Made by a program: the position numbers and the translations under genes
DNA from: Castor canadensis
Taxonomy: Eukaryota > Chordata > Mammalia > Rodentia > Castoridae
Direction of reading: 5' to 3'
NCBI RefSeq assembly: GCF_047511655.1
Contig: NC_133387.1
Span: 140,736,853 to 140,800,852, forward strand
Length of the DNA stretch: 64,000 nucleotides
The notes under the pieces: generated by a model
Told to the model about the DNA's origin: nothing
Seen by the model: the letters and a program-made list of their open reading frames with translations, nothing else
Databases searched by the model: none
In this document: piece by piece, positions 35,395-46,023 of the stretch
Position numbering within the stretch: the first letter of the stretch is position 1
How the letters are laid out: each line of letters begins with the position of its first letter

Positions 35395-36088
35395 CATGCA
35401 AAAAGGATTTTTATTCAGATTTGAAGATCACTATGTGATCTTCCCCATCACCAGAAATAGCATCCTAGTTATATTTTACACAAGCCATTATGAAGTACAT
35501 TTGTATTAGCTGAAATCTATACCTAGTCTAGCAGAGGTATGTGTCTGAGGCATGGTATAGGAGACTGGGAAGGGTCCCCTTTGGTTTACCTTTTCCCACA
35601 GACAGATCACATGAGGATACATTAGAGGCAACTGAGTATAATTCATAGGAAAAGTCAACTGCTGGATTTGTAATATTTCTTTTAAAAGTATGAAGGTGGC
35701 TGACCCAACTCCACCAAAAGCACAAATGAAAGCTCTTTTATCCATATTAGCAGGTGTGTTTGTCCCCAGGTACTGAGCTATTGACCTGGCCATTGTAATC
35801 AACTTGAGTGGTTCTCCTCCAGACATTAAAATGCCCAGGGGCAGGGCAGTGGAGAAGTTGGTGGTGGGGAAACCAGACACAGATAGCCAGTTCTTTCTGA
35901 AGCTCATTTCATAGAATTGGTACTTAAGGGCTGTGGTATCTTCAATGATCACTTCCCACCCCCCAACACACACACACACACACACAAATCTTGTCTCTTG
36001 CATTCTGGTTCTCTGGCTTGTGCAAGGTCTGGTAGTTTCCATCTTGTTGACAACCAATAGGTGGTATGCTTATTTAATGCCTTAAGCC
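35395..36088 (-). pseudogene. CYP19A1: Probable distal 3' UTR of the CYP19A1 pseudogene
   Basis: This continues the aromatase-type 3' UTR that is interrupted at 40552 by an L1. On the plus strand 'ctggttctctgg', 'gacaaccaatagg' and 'tggtatgcttatttaatgcc' resemble the complement of the mammalian CYP19A1 3' UTR as I recall it. The end is set by an AATAAA on the minus strand at 35410-35415. A (CA)n tract lies at about 35966-35986. A 183-codon minus-strand open frame (35506-36057) runs through it. With this placement it is untranslated sequence, not a gene. Confidence 0.5.
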
Positions 36089-37730
36089 AGAGGGATCCAA
36101 GATGGTGACTAGAGTGCAGAAGCACACAGTGTGAACTCCATAAATCCAAATTCTTGCTGAGATGCGGGAACCACACTTGGCAGAAAAAAAGCACCAAGAA
36201 GAATCAAAACTTCATTACCCTGAGCCCCTAGCCTGTACAAAGCTTCTCCATGCCACATTACACTAAGAAAACAGGAGGGCTCCCATGCTGCCAGACACTG
36301 GCTCCAAACCAGCTTGGGAGACATCCAGCAGACCAACAGGTGAGCAAATAAGCATCATGTGGCATTCCCACAGCCACCCCTGGGATAAACCAGCATAGCC
36401 CCATGGACAGACTGACCCCCTGCCTTGCAAAAAAAAGAAACCTGAATAATAAACAAGGAACTGAAAAGGAATGCACAGCAGAGGGTGCAGGGTGCTGTAA
36501 GTATGCTGGGGAAGGGGGGAGGAGCAAGGAGCTGATATCCATGGGTCCAAGCTGACCAACAGCTGGACCAACAGCTAGTGGGTGATAAGCCTCTGCCTGA
36601 AATAGGGCATGTAGTGGTCCACAAAGCTCATCTCCTGAGCCAGTGAACAACATCCAAAGTCAAAGGACACTGCAAAGTTGAAAACAATCAGCAAATCATC
36701 ATAACACACTGACAGCAGGGAGCGGCTGACAGATCTCTGACCTTGCCCCAGAGAAAGCAGGCAAGGCAAAGAAACAAGCTCCCAATAAACCAACAAAGCA
36801 AAAGCCCAACTCTAAAGTAGGATGGCTGGTGAGCCACAGAGCTGATCTCTGGAACCTGAGGAGAAGCCACACCTCACTGAGGGAGGAGCTGACTAAGCAT
36901 CTGCCACTGAAAGACAGGCAAAAAAACTGGTGAGGCTCCCCTCTCACCTGGAGAGACTAAGACAGAACTTCTGCTTAAGTACCAACACCAGGACCAGATA
37001 CAGAAGGAGTAACACCAGAAATACTAAGACTGAAATTCTGTTGTTCCTGAACCTGGAATTTTTTAATGTGTTTTTTTGTTTGTTTGTTTGTTTTCTTCCC
37101 TGTTTATTTGTCCAACACCTCTCCCTGTGGATTTTTTTGGTTTTCTCTCTCTTTTTTTCTTTCTTTCTTTGTTTTGTTAGTTTTACTATTGTGAGTTAGC
37201 TAACACTACATTACAAACAGACCAGGGACAGAAACAGCACACATACACTAACCTAAAACACAACACACCCACAAAACAAAATTAAACCAAGGGAAAGAAA
37301 ACAGGTGACTGAAACCACCAATAGCCCATCAAGAACATAGTTACACAGTAGCAAGTGGAGTGATGGGAAGATGAAAAAGGGATAGAAACCATTCCCTGCC
37401 CCCCAAGATAATTTAATACAGGATTCAGAGGGAAATGAAGAAAATGGATACCCAGTTTCAGACTCCAACAAACAAAGATAAATTATGCCAAGGAAGCCAA
37501 CAAGAACATTCTGAAAGAAGAAATCATGCAAGTAATCATTGAGAATTTCGTGGAGATGTTACTAGGCCTGGTTAACCAAAACATACAAGAGGCACTCAAG
37601 AAATTCCAAGACAACAACAATAAAGAATATGAGAAGACAACAAAAATGAATAAATTATCTACTAGGAGCCCTAAATAAACACCAAAGTGAAACAGAGAAC
37701 ACTATAAATAGAGAGATAAATGAATTAAAG

Positions 37731-38009
37731 ATGAAAATTGACAATATTAAAGAGAAAGTGACCCATAATATGGAAAACCTCAGAAAAAAGAATGAAACAG
37801 AAATACAAAACACAATGGAAAGCCACTGTAGCAGACTAGAACAAGCAGAAGATAGAATATCAGAACTTGAAGATGAAATAGAAATTAAAGGAAAAACTGA
37901 AAAGCTATTAGTCAAACAACTCAAAATCTGTGAAAGAAATATGCAAGAACTCACCAACTCCATCAAAAGACCAAACCTGAGAATCATGGGCATTGAAGAA
38001 GAGGTGTAA
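37731..38009 (+). pseudogene. L1 ORF1p fragment (copy A)
   Basis: Ninety-two codons of the ORF1 coiled coil (NMENLRKKNETEIQNTMES, then EDRISELEDEIE) leading into SIKRPNLRIMGIEE, the conserved start of the RNA-recognition domain. It stops there because the rest of ORF1 was lost in the internal deletion. ORF1p normally binds L1 RNA as a trimer. Upstream ORF1 sequence (about 37430-37700) is present but interrupted. Confidence 0.85.
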
Positions 38010-38014
38010 GCAAA

Positions 38015-38093
38015 TGGAATTTGTAATATAGTCAATATAATCAACATATTATCAACAATCAACATATTGTTGAATATAATATAGTCAACTATA
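38015..38093. other. AT-rich filler at the internal-deletion junction
   Basis: About 75 bases replace the lost L1 segment. They contain repeated short words (atatagtcaa twice, tcaacatatt twice) not found at this place in copy B. The look is that of templated filler from end-joining repair. Confidence 0.6.
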
Positions 38094-39740
38094 GTCTTTG
38101 ACAAGATCCAACACCACTTCATGATAAAAGCGCTAAGAAAACTATGAATAGAAGGAATGTACCTCAACATTAAAGGCTATATATGACAAACCTACAGCCA
38201 AAATCATGCTTAATGGTGAAAAACTGAGACCATTTCCTCTAAAATTAGGAACGAGACAAGGATGCCCACTATCCCCACTCTTATTCAACATAGTACTGGA
38301 ATTTCTAGCCAGAGCAATTAGGCAAGAAGAAGGAATAAAAGGAATACAAATAGGTAAAGAAACTATCAAAATATCCCTATTTGCAGACGACATGATCCTA
38401 TACCTTAAAGACCCAAAAAACTCTACCCCAAAACTCTTAGATACCATAAACAGCTACAGCAAGGTGGCAGGATACAAAATCAACTTACAAAAATCATTAG
38501 GTTTTCTATATACCAAAAATGAACAAATTGAGAAAGAATATATGGAAACAATTCCATTCACAATAGCCTCAAAAAAAATCAAATACCTAGGAGTAAACTT
38601 AACAAAGGATGTGAACGACCTCTACAAGGAAAACTACAAACCTCTGAAGAAAGAGATCGTGGAAGACTATAGAAGGTGGAGAGATCTCCCATGCTCATGG
38701 ATTGGTAGAATCAACATAGTAAAAATGGCTATACTACCAAGAGCAATCTACATGTTCTTCACAATTTCCATCAAATCCCAATGACATTCATCACAGAGAT
38801 TGAAAAATCTTCCCTAAAATTCATTTGGAAATACAAGAGACCGTGAATAGCCAAGGCAATACTCAGCAAAAGGAGCAATGCTGGAAGTATCCCAATATCT
38901 GATTTCAAACTATATTACAAAGCAATAGCAATAAAAGCATGGTACTGGCACAAAAATAGACATGAAGACCAGTGGAAAAGAATAGAGGACCTGGATATGA
39001 ATCCACACAACTATGTCCACCTTATTTTTGACAAAGGCACAAAAAACATACTATGGAAAATAGACAGCCTCTTCAACAAATGTTGCTGGGAAAAGTGGTT
39101 ATCCATCTGCAAAAAACTGAAACTAGATCCATGTTTATCACCCTGTACTAGTGACAAGTCAAATTGGATCAGACCTGAAACTCTGAAGTTAGTACAGGGA
39201 AGTGCAGGGAATACTCTGGAAGTAATAAGTATAGGCAAGGACTTCCTCAGTAGAACCCCAGCAGCTCAGCAACTAAGAGAAAGAATGGACAAATGGGTCT
39301 TCATAAAATTAAAAATCTTCTGCACAACTAAAGAAATGGTGTCTCAACTGAAGAGACCACCCACAGAGTGAGAAAAAATATTTCCCACCTATACATCAGA
39401 CAAAGGACTGATAACCAGAATTTACAGGGAAGTTAAAAAACTAAACTCTCCCAAAATCAATGAACCAATAAAGAAATGGGCAACTGAACTAAACAGAACT
39501 TTCTCAAAAGAAGAAATTCAAATGGCCAAAAAACACATGAAAAAATACTCACCATCTCTAGCCATAAAGGAAATGCAAATAAAAATCACACTAAGATTTC
39601 ACCTCACCTCTGTTAAAATAGCTATCATAAAAAACACCACCACCAACAGGTGTTGGCAAGGATGTGGGGAAAAAGGAACCCTTGTATACTGCTGGTGGGG
39701 ATGCAAGCTAGTGCAACCACTCTGGAAAAAAATATGAAGT
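38094..39740 (+). pseudogene. L1 ORF2p C-terminal half (copy A)
   Basis: Resumes inside reverse-transcriptase motif A ([13 protein letters not shown]-type). It keeps [12 protein letters not shown] and [11 protein letters not shown] (motif C, FADD), the downstream domain, and the Cys-rich knuckle [18 protein letters not shown], where the usual His is Tyr. The longest open part is 192 codons (38206-38784). Stops and frameshifts break it elsewhere. The endonuclease domain is gone, so it is inactive. Confidence 0.9.
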
Positions 39741-40444
39741 CTTAAAAATCTAAACATAGATCTGCCATATGTTCCAGCAATCTCGCTCTTGGGGATATAC
39801 TGAAAGGAATTTGACACAGGTTACTCCAGAGGCACCTGCACACCCATGTTTATTGTAGCGCTATTCACAATAGCCAAGTTATGGAAACAGTCACAATGCC
39901 CCACTACAGACAAATGGATTAAGAAAATGTGGTACTTATACACAATGGTGTTTTACTCAGCTGTGAAGAAGAATGAACTTATTCTCAAGTAAATGGATGG
40001 AACTGGAGAACATCATTCTGAGCGAGGTTAGCCAGGCTCAGAGGACCAAAAATCATATGTTCCCCCTCATTACTGGACTTTAGATCTAGGGCAAATACAG
40101 CAATGTTGTTGGACTTGGGTCACATGCTAAGGGAAGATCACATAAAGGAAGTATGGGGTTAGGTAGGAAACCCAAAACATGAAAGTATTTGATGTCCCAA
40201 CTGCAGAGGTGCTAATACAGAAACCTTAAAGCAACAGAGGTCAATATGGGAAGGTGATCAGGAACTAGTGAAAAGGTCAGGTAGAGATTAATTAATTTTG
40301 ATTGTAACACACTTGTGCATGGAAGCAATGCTAGAAATCTCTCTGTATAGCTGTCCTTATCTCAAATAGCAGAAACACTTGTCTTTCTATTATTGCTTAT
40401 GTCTTCTCTTCAACAAAATTGGAGAAAAGAGCAGAACAGGTTCT

Positions 40445-40505
40445 GCCTGGAAGTGAGTGAGGGGAGGTGGGTGGTGTGGTGGGAGCAGTGGGCAGGGGGG
40501 AGAAA
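40445..40505 (+). repeat. G-rich tract of the L1 3' UTR (copy A)
   Basis: Four or more G-runs ('gaggggaggtgggtgg', 'gtgggagcagtgggc', 'aggggggag') on the L1 RNA-sense strand. Such polypurine tracts are a known feature of mammalian L1 3' UTRs and can fold as G-quadruplexes. Confidence 0.75.
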
Positions 40506-40551
40506 TGACCCAAACAATGTATGCACATATGAATAAATGAATAAAAAAATA

Positions 40552-40665
40552 CCTCAGGCCACCAAATGTTTACTACCTTAGGTTGACACTACTTGATAAG
40601 GGAGGGTGGTTTCCATGTGAGCTACTGATGAGAAATGCTCCAGAGTAGGTACTGATGAATCTTCT
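40552..40665 (-). pseudogene. CYP19A1: Proximal 3' UTR of the CYP19A1 pseudogene
   Basis: Follows the stop of exon X on the minus strand. 'tggagcatttctcatcagta' matches the aromatase 3' UTR from memory. It is cut by the poly(A) end of L1 copy A. Confidence 0.7.
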
Positions 40666-40904
40666 CTATTGTTTGAGGCACTTGACTGAATTTCTTGGGA
40701 TAAAAATCATTTCCAGCAGGTTGCTCATCTCATCTGGGTGCACAGACAAATCATATACTTTTTGTATATCTTCAATTTACTGTCCTCACAATGTCTTCAT
40801 ATGGAATCATCTCAGAAATGTAACCAAGACAACTTTTATCATCACCATGGCAGTGTACAACTATGGGGCCCAAAGCTAAATGGCTGAAAGTACCTGTAAG
40901 GAAC
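40666..40904 (-). pseudogene. CYP19A1: CYP19A1 pseudogene exon X (haem-binding end), broken
   Basis: An acceptor CCATAG precedes GTT CCT. The reading is [17 protein letters not shown], against the family's [23 protein letters not shown]: the haem cysteine codon remains, but Arg and Gly before it became His and Ser, and 10 bp are missing just after it. The rest aligns as MVMIKVVLVTFLR, a TGA at 40807-40809 where an Arg codon is expected, further TGA and TAA, then [28 protein letters not shown] and a stop at 40666-40668, close to the normal C-terminus. CGT to CAT and CGA to TGA are CpG-type decay. Confidence 0.95.
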
Positions 40905-42267
40905 CTATGGAAACAATCACACAGTTATCCATAGTGTCATAGGTGGAGTGAAGCAATGCAGTCTCTTTGATTCACTCTAAATACGAGGTCAGTCAGAACA
41001 TGACCATAATTTCTGCTTCACTGAGACCATGATTGTTGATTAAACAAGCCTGTTTCTCACTCAGTGTGATTCACCTCTTGTGATACAGACCAACCTTAGG
41101 CAGTCCCCAGTTTTGCCTTTCATGTAAATGAGCTGGGGTAAAGCAATGCGAATCACCTTATTAGAGGCAATTAGGATATTCCAACTAGCTCTGTAGAATA
41201 GCCACAAATGAGTCACCAAGGCAGATTTTTTTGTGTGATGTCATGTAACCTGATAAAAAGGGACAAAAGCAGGTAAAAGATGTGGGTTTCTGGTCTATCA
41301 GTGCCAAGCATCTAACTTTTGGATTTTGAGATAGGGTCTTGCTATGCAGTGCAGGCTGACCTTTGAACTCACAATCCTCTTGCCTCAGCATCCTGAGTCC
41401 TGAGATAACAGTCATGCACCACCATACCCAGAAACATTTATTATTTTTAGTGATGCAGAAAATTAGGATTACAGCTGTCTGTTTGGTCCATTTCTGTATT
41501 TATGTGGCCCCTGAATATGGGAGATGTTTGATAAATTATCATTGACCATTTGACTGATTACCTGGCATTCTCTGGGTAGCCTGTGTAGAAAGAGGATAAA
41601 TTAAAAGTATTGGGTTAGCATCATATTTTGACACTATATGAAAGTGGAAAATGAGAGCCATGAAGGAACTACATGGATAATCCAAGCTTGAAATCAGTGT
41701 TGCCCAAAATGTGACACATTAGAGGACAGAATCTCCAGCACACATCAACATTAGGAAAATCAAAAGCTCAATCTCTTTTAGCAAGCAAGTTCTGTTTAGA
41801 GGAAGACCTACTGCTAATGGGGTCATTTGATGAACCAACGGCCATCTGTAAAAATGTTATCTTTGATTTCATTTGATTTCTGTCTAAGGCAGAAATGGAT
41901 TGCCTTTGCTAGGCAGGTGCTGCAGCTGAATCTAGATGATGACAAAGTGATGAGTTTAAATGACTGGGTAGATTCGCTGGGTTAAAAAAGATTTAGCCAA
42001 ATGAAAGGGCTGGTGTTTTTCCATTTTGACCTATGATATGGAAACCATTTAGATAGTCCTCAGAACTGTAGACTCAGCATCTCTGGCTTTTGAGAATGAA
42101 TATGGTAGCCGTGTTCCAACCTACGGGATACATGGGCTCCTGGTCAGGTGGAAGAGGGGAAAGCAGTAAAAAGAATGAAATGCATGTGGTACAAACACAC
42201 AGAAACAGAGCAGATTTGACAGTTGACATTGTCGAGAGCACATTCTGTTTTAAGGAAGGACTCTTAC
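40905..42267 (-). other. Intron IX of the CYP19A1 pseudogene
   Basis: Bounded by donor GTAAGA (at 42267) and acceptor CCATAG (at 40905). It holds a minus-strand B1. Nothing else recognised. Confidence 0.8.
41325..41440 (-). mobile_element. B1-type SINE
   Basis: On the plus strand 'gagatagggtcttgctatgc', 'cctcttgcctcagcatcc' and 'gtcatgcaccaccatacc' are the complement of a 7SL-derived B1 monomer. No clean tail. Confidence 0.75.
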
Positions 42268-42504
42268 ATTCTTAAAGGTTTCAAGAATAAATTCATTGGG
42301 CTTAAAGAAATTCTCAACTTTGTGCATTTCTTCCAATATTCAGAATGTTAGTTCCTTTTTTCATTGGGTAGCCATCAATCACATCGTCTTCCAAGGCTCT
42401 GCACATGACTAAATCCACATCAGGGTGGTACTGCAGGCTCTCATAGATGAAGTTTTCCACTACTTTCAATTTTTGTATATCATCCATCTGTATGTCTCTT
42501 TCAC
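42268..42504 (-). pseudogene. CYP19A1: CYP19A1 pseudogene exon IX
   Basis: Acceptor CCCACAG, donor GTAAGA. It reads [49 protein letters not shown] and ILNIGR, very near the mammalian enzyme (K-helix ExxR-type region and the beta segment after it). One Ile codon is missing in the NIILNIG stretch. An extra A after GGAAG shifts the frame to a stop soon after (GRNAQS, then stop). Beyond it the expected KPNEF-type sequence is present in another frame. Confidence 0.95.
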
Positions 42505-44974
42505 CTGTGGGAACAGATAAGAAAGTCAAGGAAAGTAATGTTAGTTTAGTAAGTGGTGGACATTAAAGCTTCTATTTTTCTCTCCAGAACAATTTGCCCT
42601 TGGTTGAAAAATTATGTTTTTAATTCTAATGCATACCACTCACCAAATATAACATGTTTGGTTCATGGAGGGTTTTATAAAAGTTAAGAAATGAAGACAA
42701 TTATCTTAAAACCTTGGAAAATTTGTGGAAAAGTTGAGGTTTCCTGGAAATTCAGAAAACTTGATAACATTGGCTCTGCATTCCCACATGGCAACAGTGG
42801 GCTGAAGGTGATGAACCCATTACCCTTTTAGAGGGGGCGGAGCCTCTACAGTTTCATGTAGACCATGCTCAGTTTGTCTCACACATTAATCTTATCTGCA
42901 TGGCTCAGAAGACTTTGCTTGCTTCCTCCCTACTTTAACTTCTAGAGAACATTCAATTATCTCTCAGTTTGTGAACAAACTCCACCACCACCACTCCAGT
43001 GCAGGATGCACAGGCTGCTGCTCAGTCAAACAAAACAGTGGATTTTGTCCATTTCAACATTTGCTCCTCCGTTTATCTGCGCTGTTGCCTGTCCACATGT
43101 CACTGATGGTTCCTCATGCCCCACTGAGAACAACTTGTTGCATTGGAAAGGCAAGAACTCCCTTATCCTCACCGCAACAAAATAGGTGCCACCTATCAGC
43201 CCTTGATGGGCTGGGGATTGATGGGCACCCCCACTGTCTCAGTCTGCTCTTAGTCAAAGAGACTTGACTATATGCCAGATGTGGCAAATCTTCAGAGTAT
43301 CTTTAAATCAGCCACCACTTTTGCAGAAGCAAAACCAGCCCAGGGTGCTGAGGCAGCTCTGTCTCCTCAATAAGATATCTAGGAAGGATTGAGAACTCTA
43401 ACCAAGAGTAAGATCTCTGTCCCTCATGTTCTGCTCTTTGCCCCCAAGGATCTTATGAGGTATATATAACTGAGGTGAGGAGGGTGAAGGAAAGATCATG
43501 GAGAAGGTGAAAAAAATATCATGGAGAAGACTACCAAAGGCATTCACTGGGAAGTAATGACCTTGTCTGTGTACAGAGCACAGGAAGGAGCACAGACACA
43601 TGTGCAAAAGGCTTAGCTGATTCCCCATCTTTTCAGAGATCCCACAAACACTTTTCACCTCTTGAGGAATTTCAATCAAACTTGTTTTAAAAGCTGTGAT
43701 CACAAAAGCAATTTCTCCCCTGCCCTGAACTCCATCCTTCCACAGTGCCCTCTCTCTTCACTCTGTTGAGATTGGTGGGTTTCTTTCTTTCACAGCCTAT
43801 AAGTCCTGCGGGTACACAGATGGTACTGGCTGGTTCTTTGCCATACTTATGCACTTGGCAAAGAACATGGTAACCTGATAGGAGGTGTTTGAGAAAACCT
43901 TGTGGAATTTGGGGCCTCTGTTACTCCGGTTCCTTGCTCTCTGCCTTTCCAAGCAGCTTCCCACCTGTGGGATGCATCTGAGATCCCTACCTTCACATAT
44001 TTAACTCTTTGCTGAAATTCTCCTAAGAGTTAACTATTGCAGGTTGCACTCAAATGGTTTTCAAAAGATGGTACGCTTCCACAACCAAATAACTTGTTTC
44101 ACAAGTACTGTGTAAAGTCAAGAGAAAAAAGTCTATCTACATCATGTGATGTAAGAAATTTGTTTCTAAAAAGGTTTCCAGTGTGAAGGAAATTCCAAAT
44201 ATGGACTTCTGTGTTCTCCCAGAAACCAATTCTGATTTCTTATGAATGGGACAGTGTTTCTGTGGAAGAGGTGGGCAGGATGATGCTGACACAGAGGCAG
44301 AGCTGTGAAAAGGGAGGTGGGAAAGAGCTGAGTGAGGATCTGGTGGCTCTCTTCAGAGGAGAAGGAGAGGATAGGGAGAAAAGGACGAGCCTCGCTGGAT
44401 TGGAGTGGAGACAGGAACTCATCACTGTCTTATCTTCTCCGTTGCCCTCTCCTTCTCTTGCCACCAACTGGAAGTTCATTTGTGATTGGGCTTCTGGAAA
44501 CCCAGACACACTGACTACATGACAGCCATTTTCCTGGTTATGTAACTGAGGAGGTAGCAGAACATTGCACATTTACCCATGCTCTTGTAAGACAGGCACA
44601 GCAGCCATATGCATGTGTTCATGTGCACGTAGAAAAGGATCTTGAAGAATACACAGCAAACAATTAACAGTAGTTACCCCTTTGGGCTGGAGAGGAGAAT
44701 GGAGAGGGAGGATTGGGAATCATTTTCTGCTTTCTACATCTCTCTGTTGAATTTTCCAGTGAGCAAGTATTATTTTTATAATTTAAGCAACTCAGAAAGA
44801 GCTATCTTTTCAATCCATGTGGCATAATCAAAGTGCCTGAACTACTTGCTTCATTTTTCTTCAAGTGGAGTATAAAAGATTCTGTGTTTGACATCAGATT
44901 CTCAGGACATGAGAAGCTAGCATTTAGAAGGAATTATTTATTTAAGTTCTATAGTTTATTTGATAAATTCTTAC
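42505..44974 (-). other. Intron VIII of the CYP19A1 pseudogene
   Basis: Bounded by donor GTAAGA at 44974 and acceptor CAG at 42505. No further exon, RNA gene or clear repeat recognised. Open frames on both strands (up to 110 codons, near 44240-44572) are without known motif. Confidence 0.7.
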
Positions 44975-45137
44975 CAACAGCAGTCTGAATTTCCTTCCTG
45001 ATTTCTTCCTCAACATCAGGATGCCTTTTAGTGAGAAAGAGCATGAAGTACACCATGACAGACACGGTGTCAGATTCCGCTATCAGCATTTCTAATACAC
45101 ATTGGCTCATGTTCTCTTCTGTTAGTTCTCCACATTT
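44975..45137 (-). pseudogene. CYP19A1: CYP19A1 pseudogene exon VIII (I-helix), open
   Basis: 163 nt, the length of the human exon, with acceptor TTGTTCAG and donor GTAAGA. It reads [53 protein letters not shown]. This exon codes the oxygen-activating I-helix. The Asp-Thr pair is kept, but the family's Ala-Pro before it is Glu-Ser, an unusual change at the helix kink. There is no frameshift or stop. Confidence 0.95.
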
Positions 45138-45911
45138 CTGAACAATTGAAAGGCATGGAAAAAGGAAAAGAGTTTCAAATAAAAATAAGGGCAGATGATA
45201 CTCCAGGATCAGCAGCCTCAACAAAACGAATCACAAGTCTGTTATTTACTATGAACATTTTACATGATAGTTTTCAGCTGAAAGATGAATAATTTAGTCA
45301 ATCATCTATGCACAGTTGGCCCTTCATGTCCTCAGGTTCCACATCCATGGAGTCAATTAACTGGAGATATATGTATGTATGTATGTATATATGTAATTGT
45401 GTTTGTACTGAACACATATAGACTATTTCCCTTGTCATTATTCCCTACACAGTACAGTACAACAACTATTTCTACAGAATCTACATTATGTTAGATGTTA
45501 TGAATAATCTCAGGATGATTTAAAGGATATACATGGGTTATGTGTAAATACTGTCATTTTACATAAGGGATTTCAGCATCTTGCATTTTGGTATCTGGGG
45601 TGCGGGGGGGGGGGGGGAGTAGTTCTGGAACCAAACCCAGATGGATATGGAGGGATGACTTTATGTAGTGTCTTTGGTCACAACACTTCCTTTCTCACAT
45701 TTTGTACTATGATACAGAACACATTCAATCTTAAAGGTCAGTCATACTAGAATGTCTAATGTGAGACTCTCTGAATTGCCTGTTACACAACTCCTAGAAA
45801 AAAATACTTAAAGGAAGAAATATGCAGCAGTTATAATAAAGGGTCCTTAGCCACCTACACACAGTCATAACATATGTTGAGTGTGGAATTATGGTTAGTC
45901 TAGGTCAGTAC
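45138..45911 (-). other. Intron VII of the CYP19A1 pseudogene
   Basis: Between donor GTACTG (45911) and the exon VIII acceptor. It contains a Tigger-type element and a 14-G run (45604-45617). The donor is weaker than a consensus GTAAGT. Confidence 0.75.
45313..45661. mobile_element. Tigger/MER2-like DNA transposon relic
   Basis: Starts CAGTTGGCCCTTCATG and ends in AGGGATGACT followed by TTA, degraded complementary ends of a Tigger family. Internal 'gatgatttaaaggatata' and 'cattttacataagggattt' match the familiar internal region. The 14-G run lies near the right end. No transposase. Confidence 0.65.
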
Positions 45912-46023
45912 CTCAGAAAAAATCGTCAGTGGCAAAGTCCATACAGTCTTCCAGTTTCTCTGCTGTGGAAACTGGTGTCTTTTTTCTTCTATCAAAACAT
46001 CTATGGCATCCCTCAAATCCTTG
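45912..46023 (-). pseudogene. CYP19A1: CYP19A1 pseudogene exon VII with compensating indels
   Basis: 112 nt (human 115). It begins KDLRDAIDVLIEEKRH. Compared with the family, one base is then missing and two more near the exon end. Between them the old sequence STAEKLEDCMDFAT is present only in a shifted frame, while the phase-true frame reads QFPQQRNWKTVWTLPLTIF and ends SE, joining exon VIII in phase. So 21 residues are replaced without a stop. Confidence 0.93.

Larger units (their letters stand above)
36089..40551 (+). mobile_element. L1 copy A, near full-length ends, internal deletion
   Basis: A 5' UTR with a YY1-like CCAAGATGG near its start (about 36097), part of ORF1, a scrambled junction, the second half of ORF2, and a complete 3' UTR ending in 'gaataaatgaataaaaaaa'. 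About 2.5 kb between mid-ORF1 and mid-ORF2 is missing compared with copy B. Flanks 'ccttaagcca' and 'cctcaggcca' look like a decayed target duplication. It lies antisense in what seems to be the aromatase pseudogene's 3' UTR. Confidence 0.85.

Noticed and set aside
35506-36057. 183-codon minus-strand open frame with a Val/Cys repeat, first taken as a possible novel gene
   Set aside because: It lies where the aromatase pseudogene 3' UTR should continue, crosses a (CA)n tract, and matches no protein family. Best explained as untranslated sequence.
44240-44572. Overlapping open frames on both strands in the aromatase intron
   Set aside because: No matching exon of the P450, no known motif, and both strands open equally; chance.
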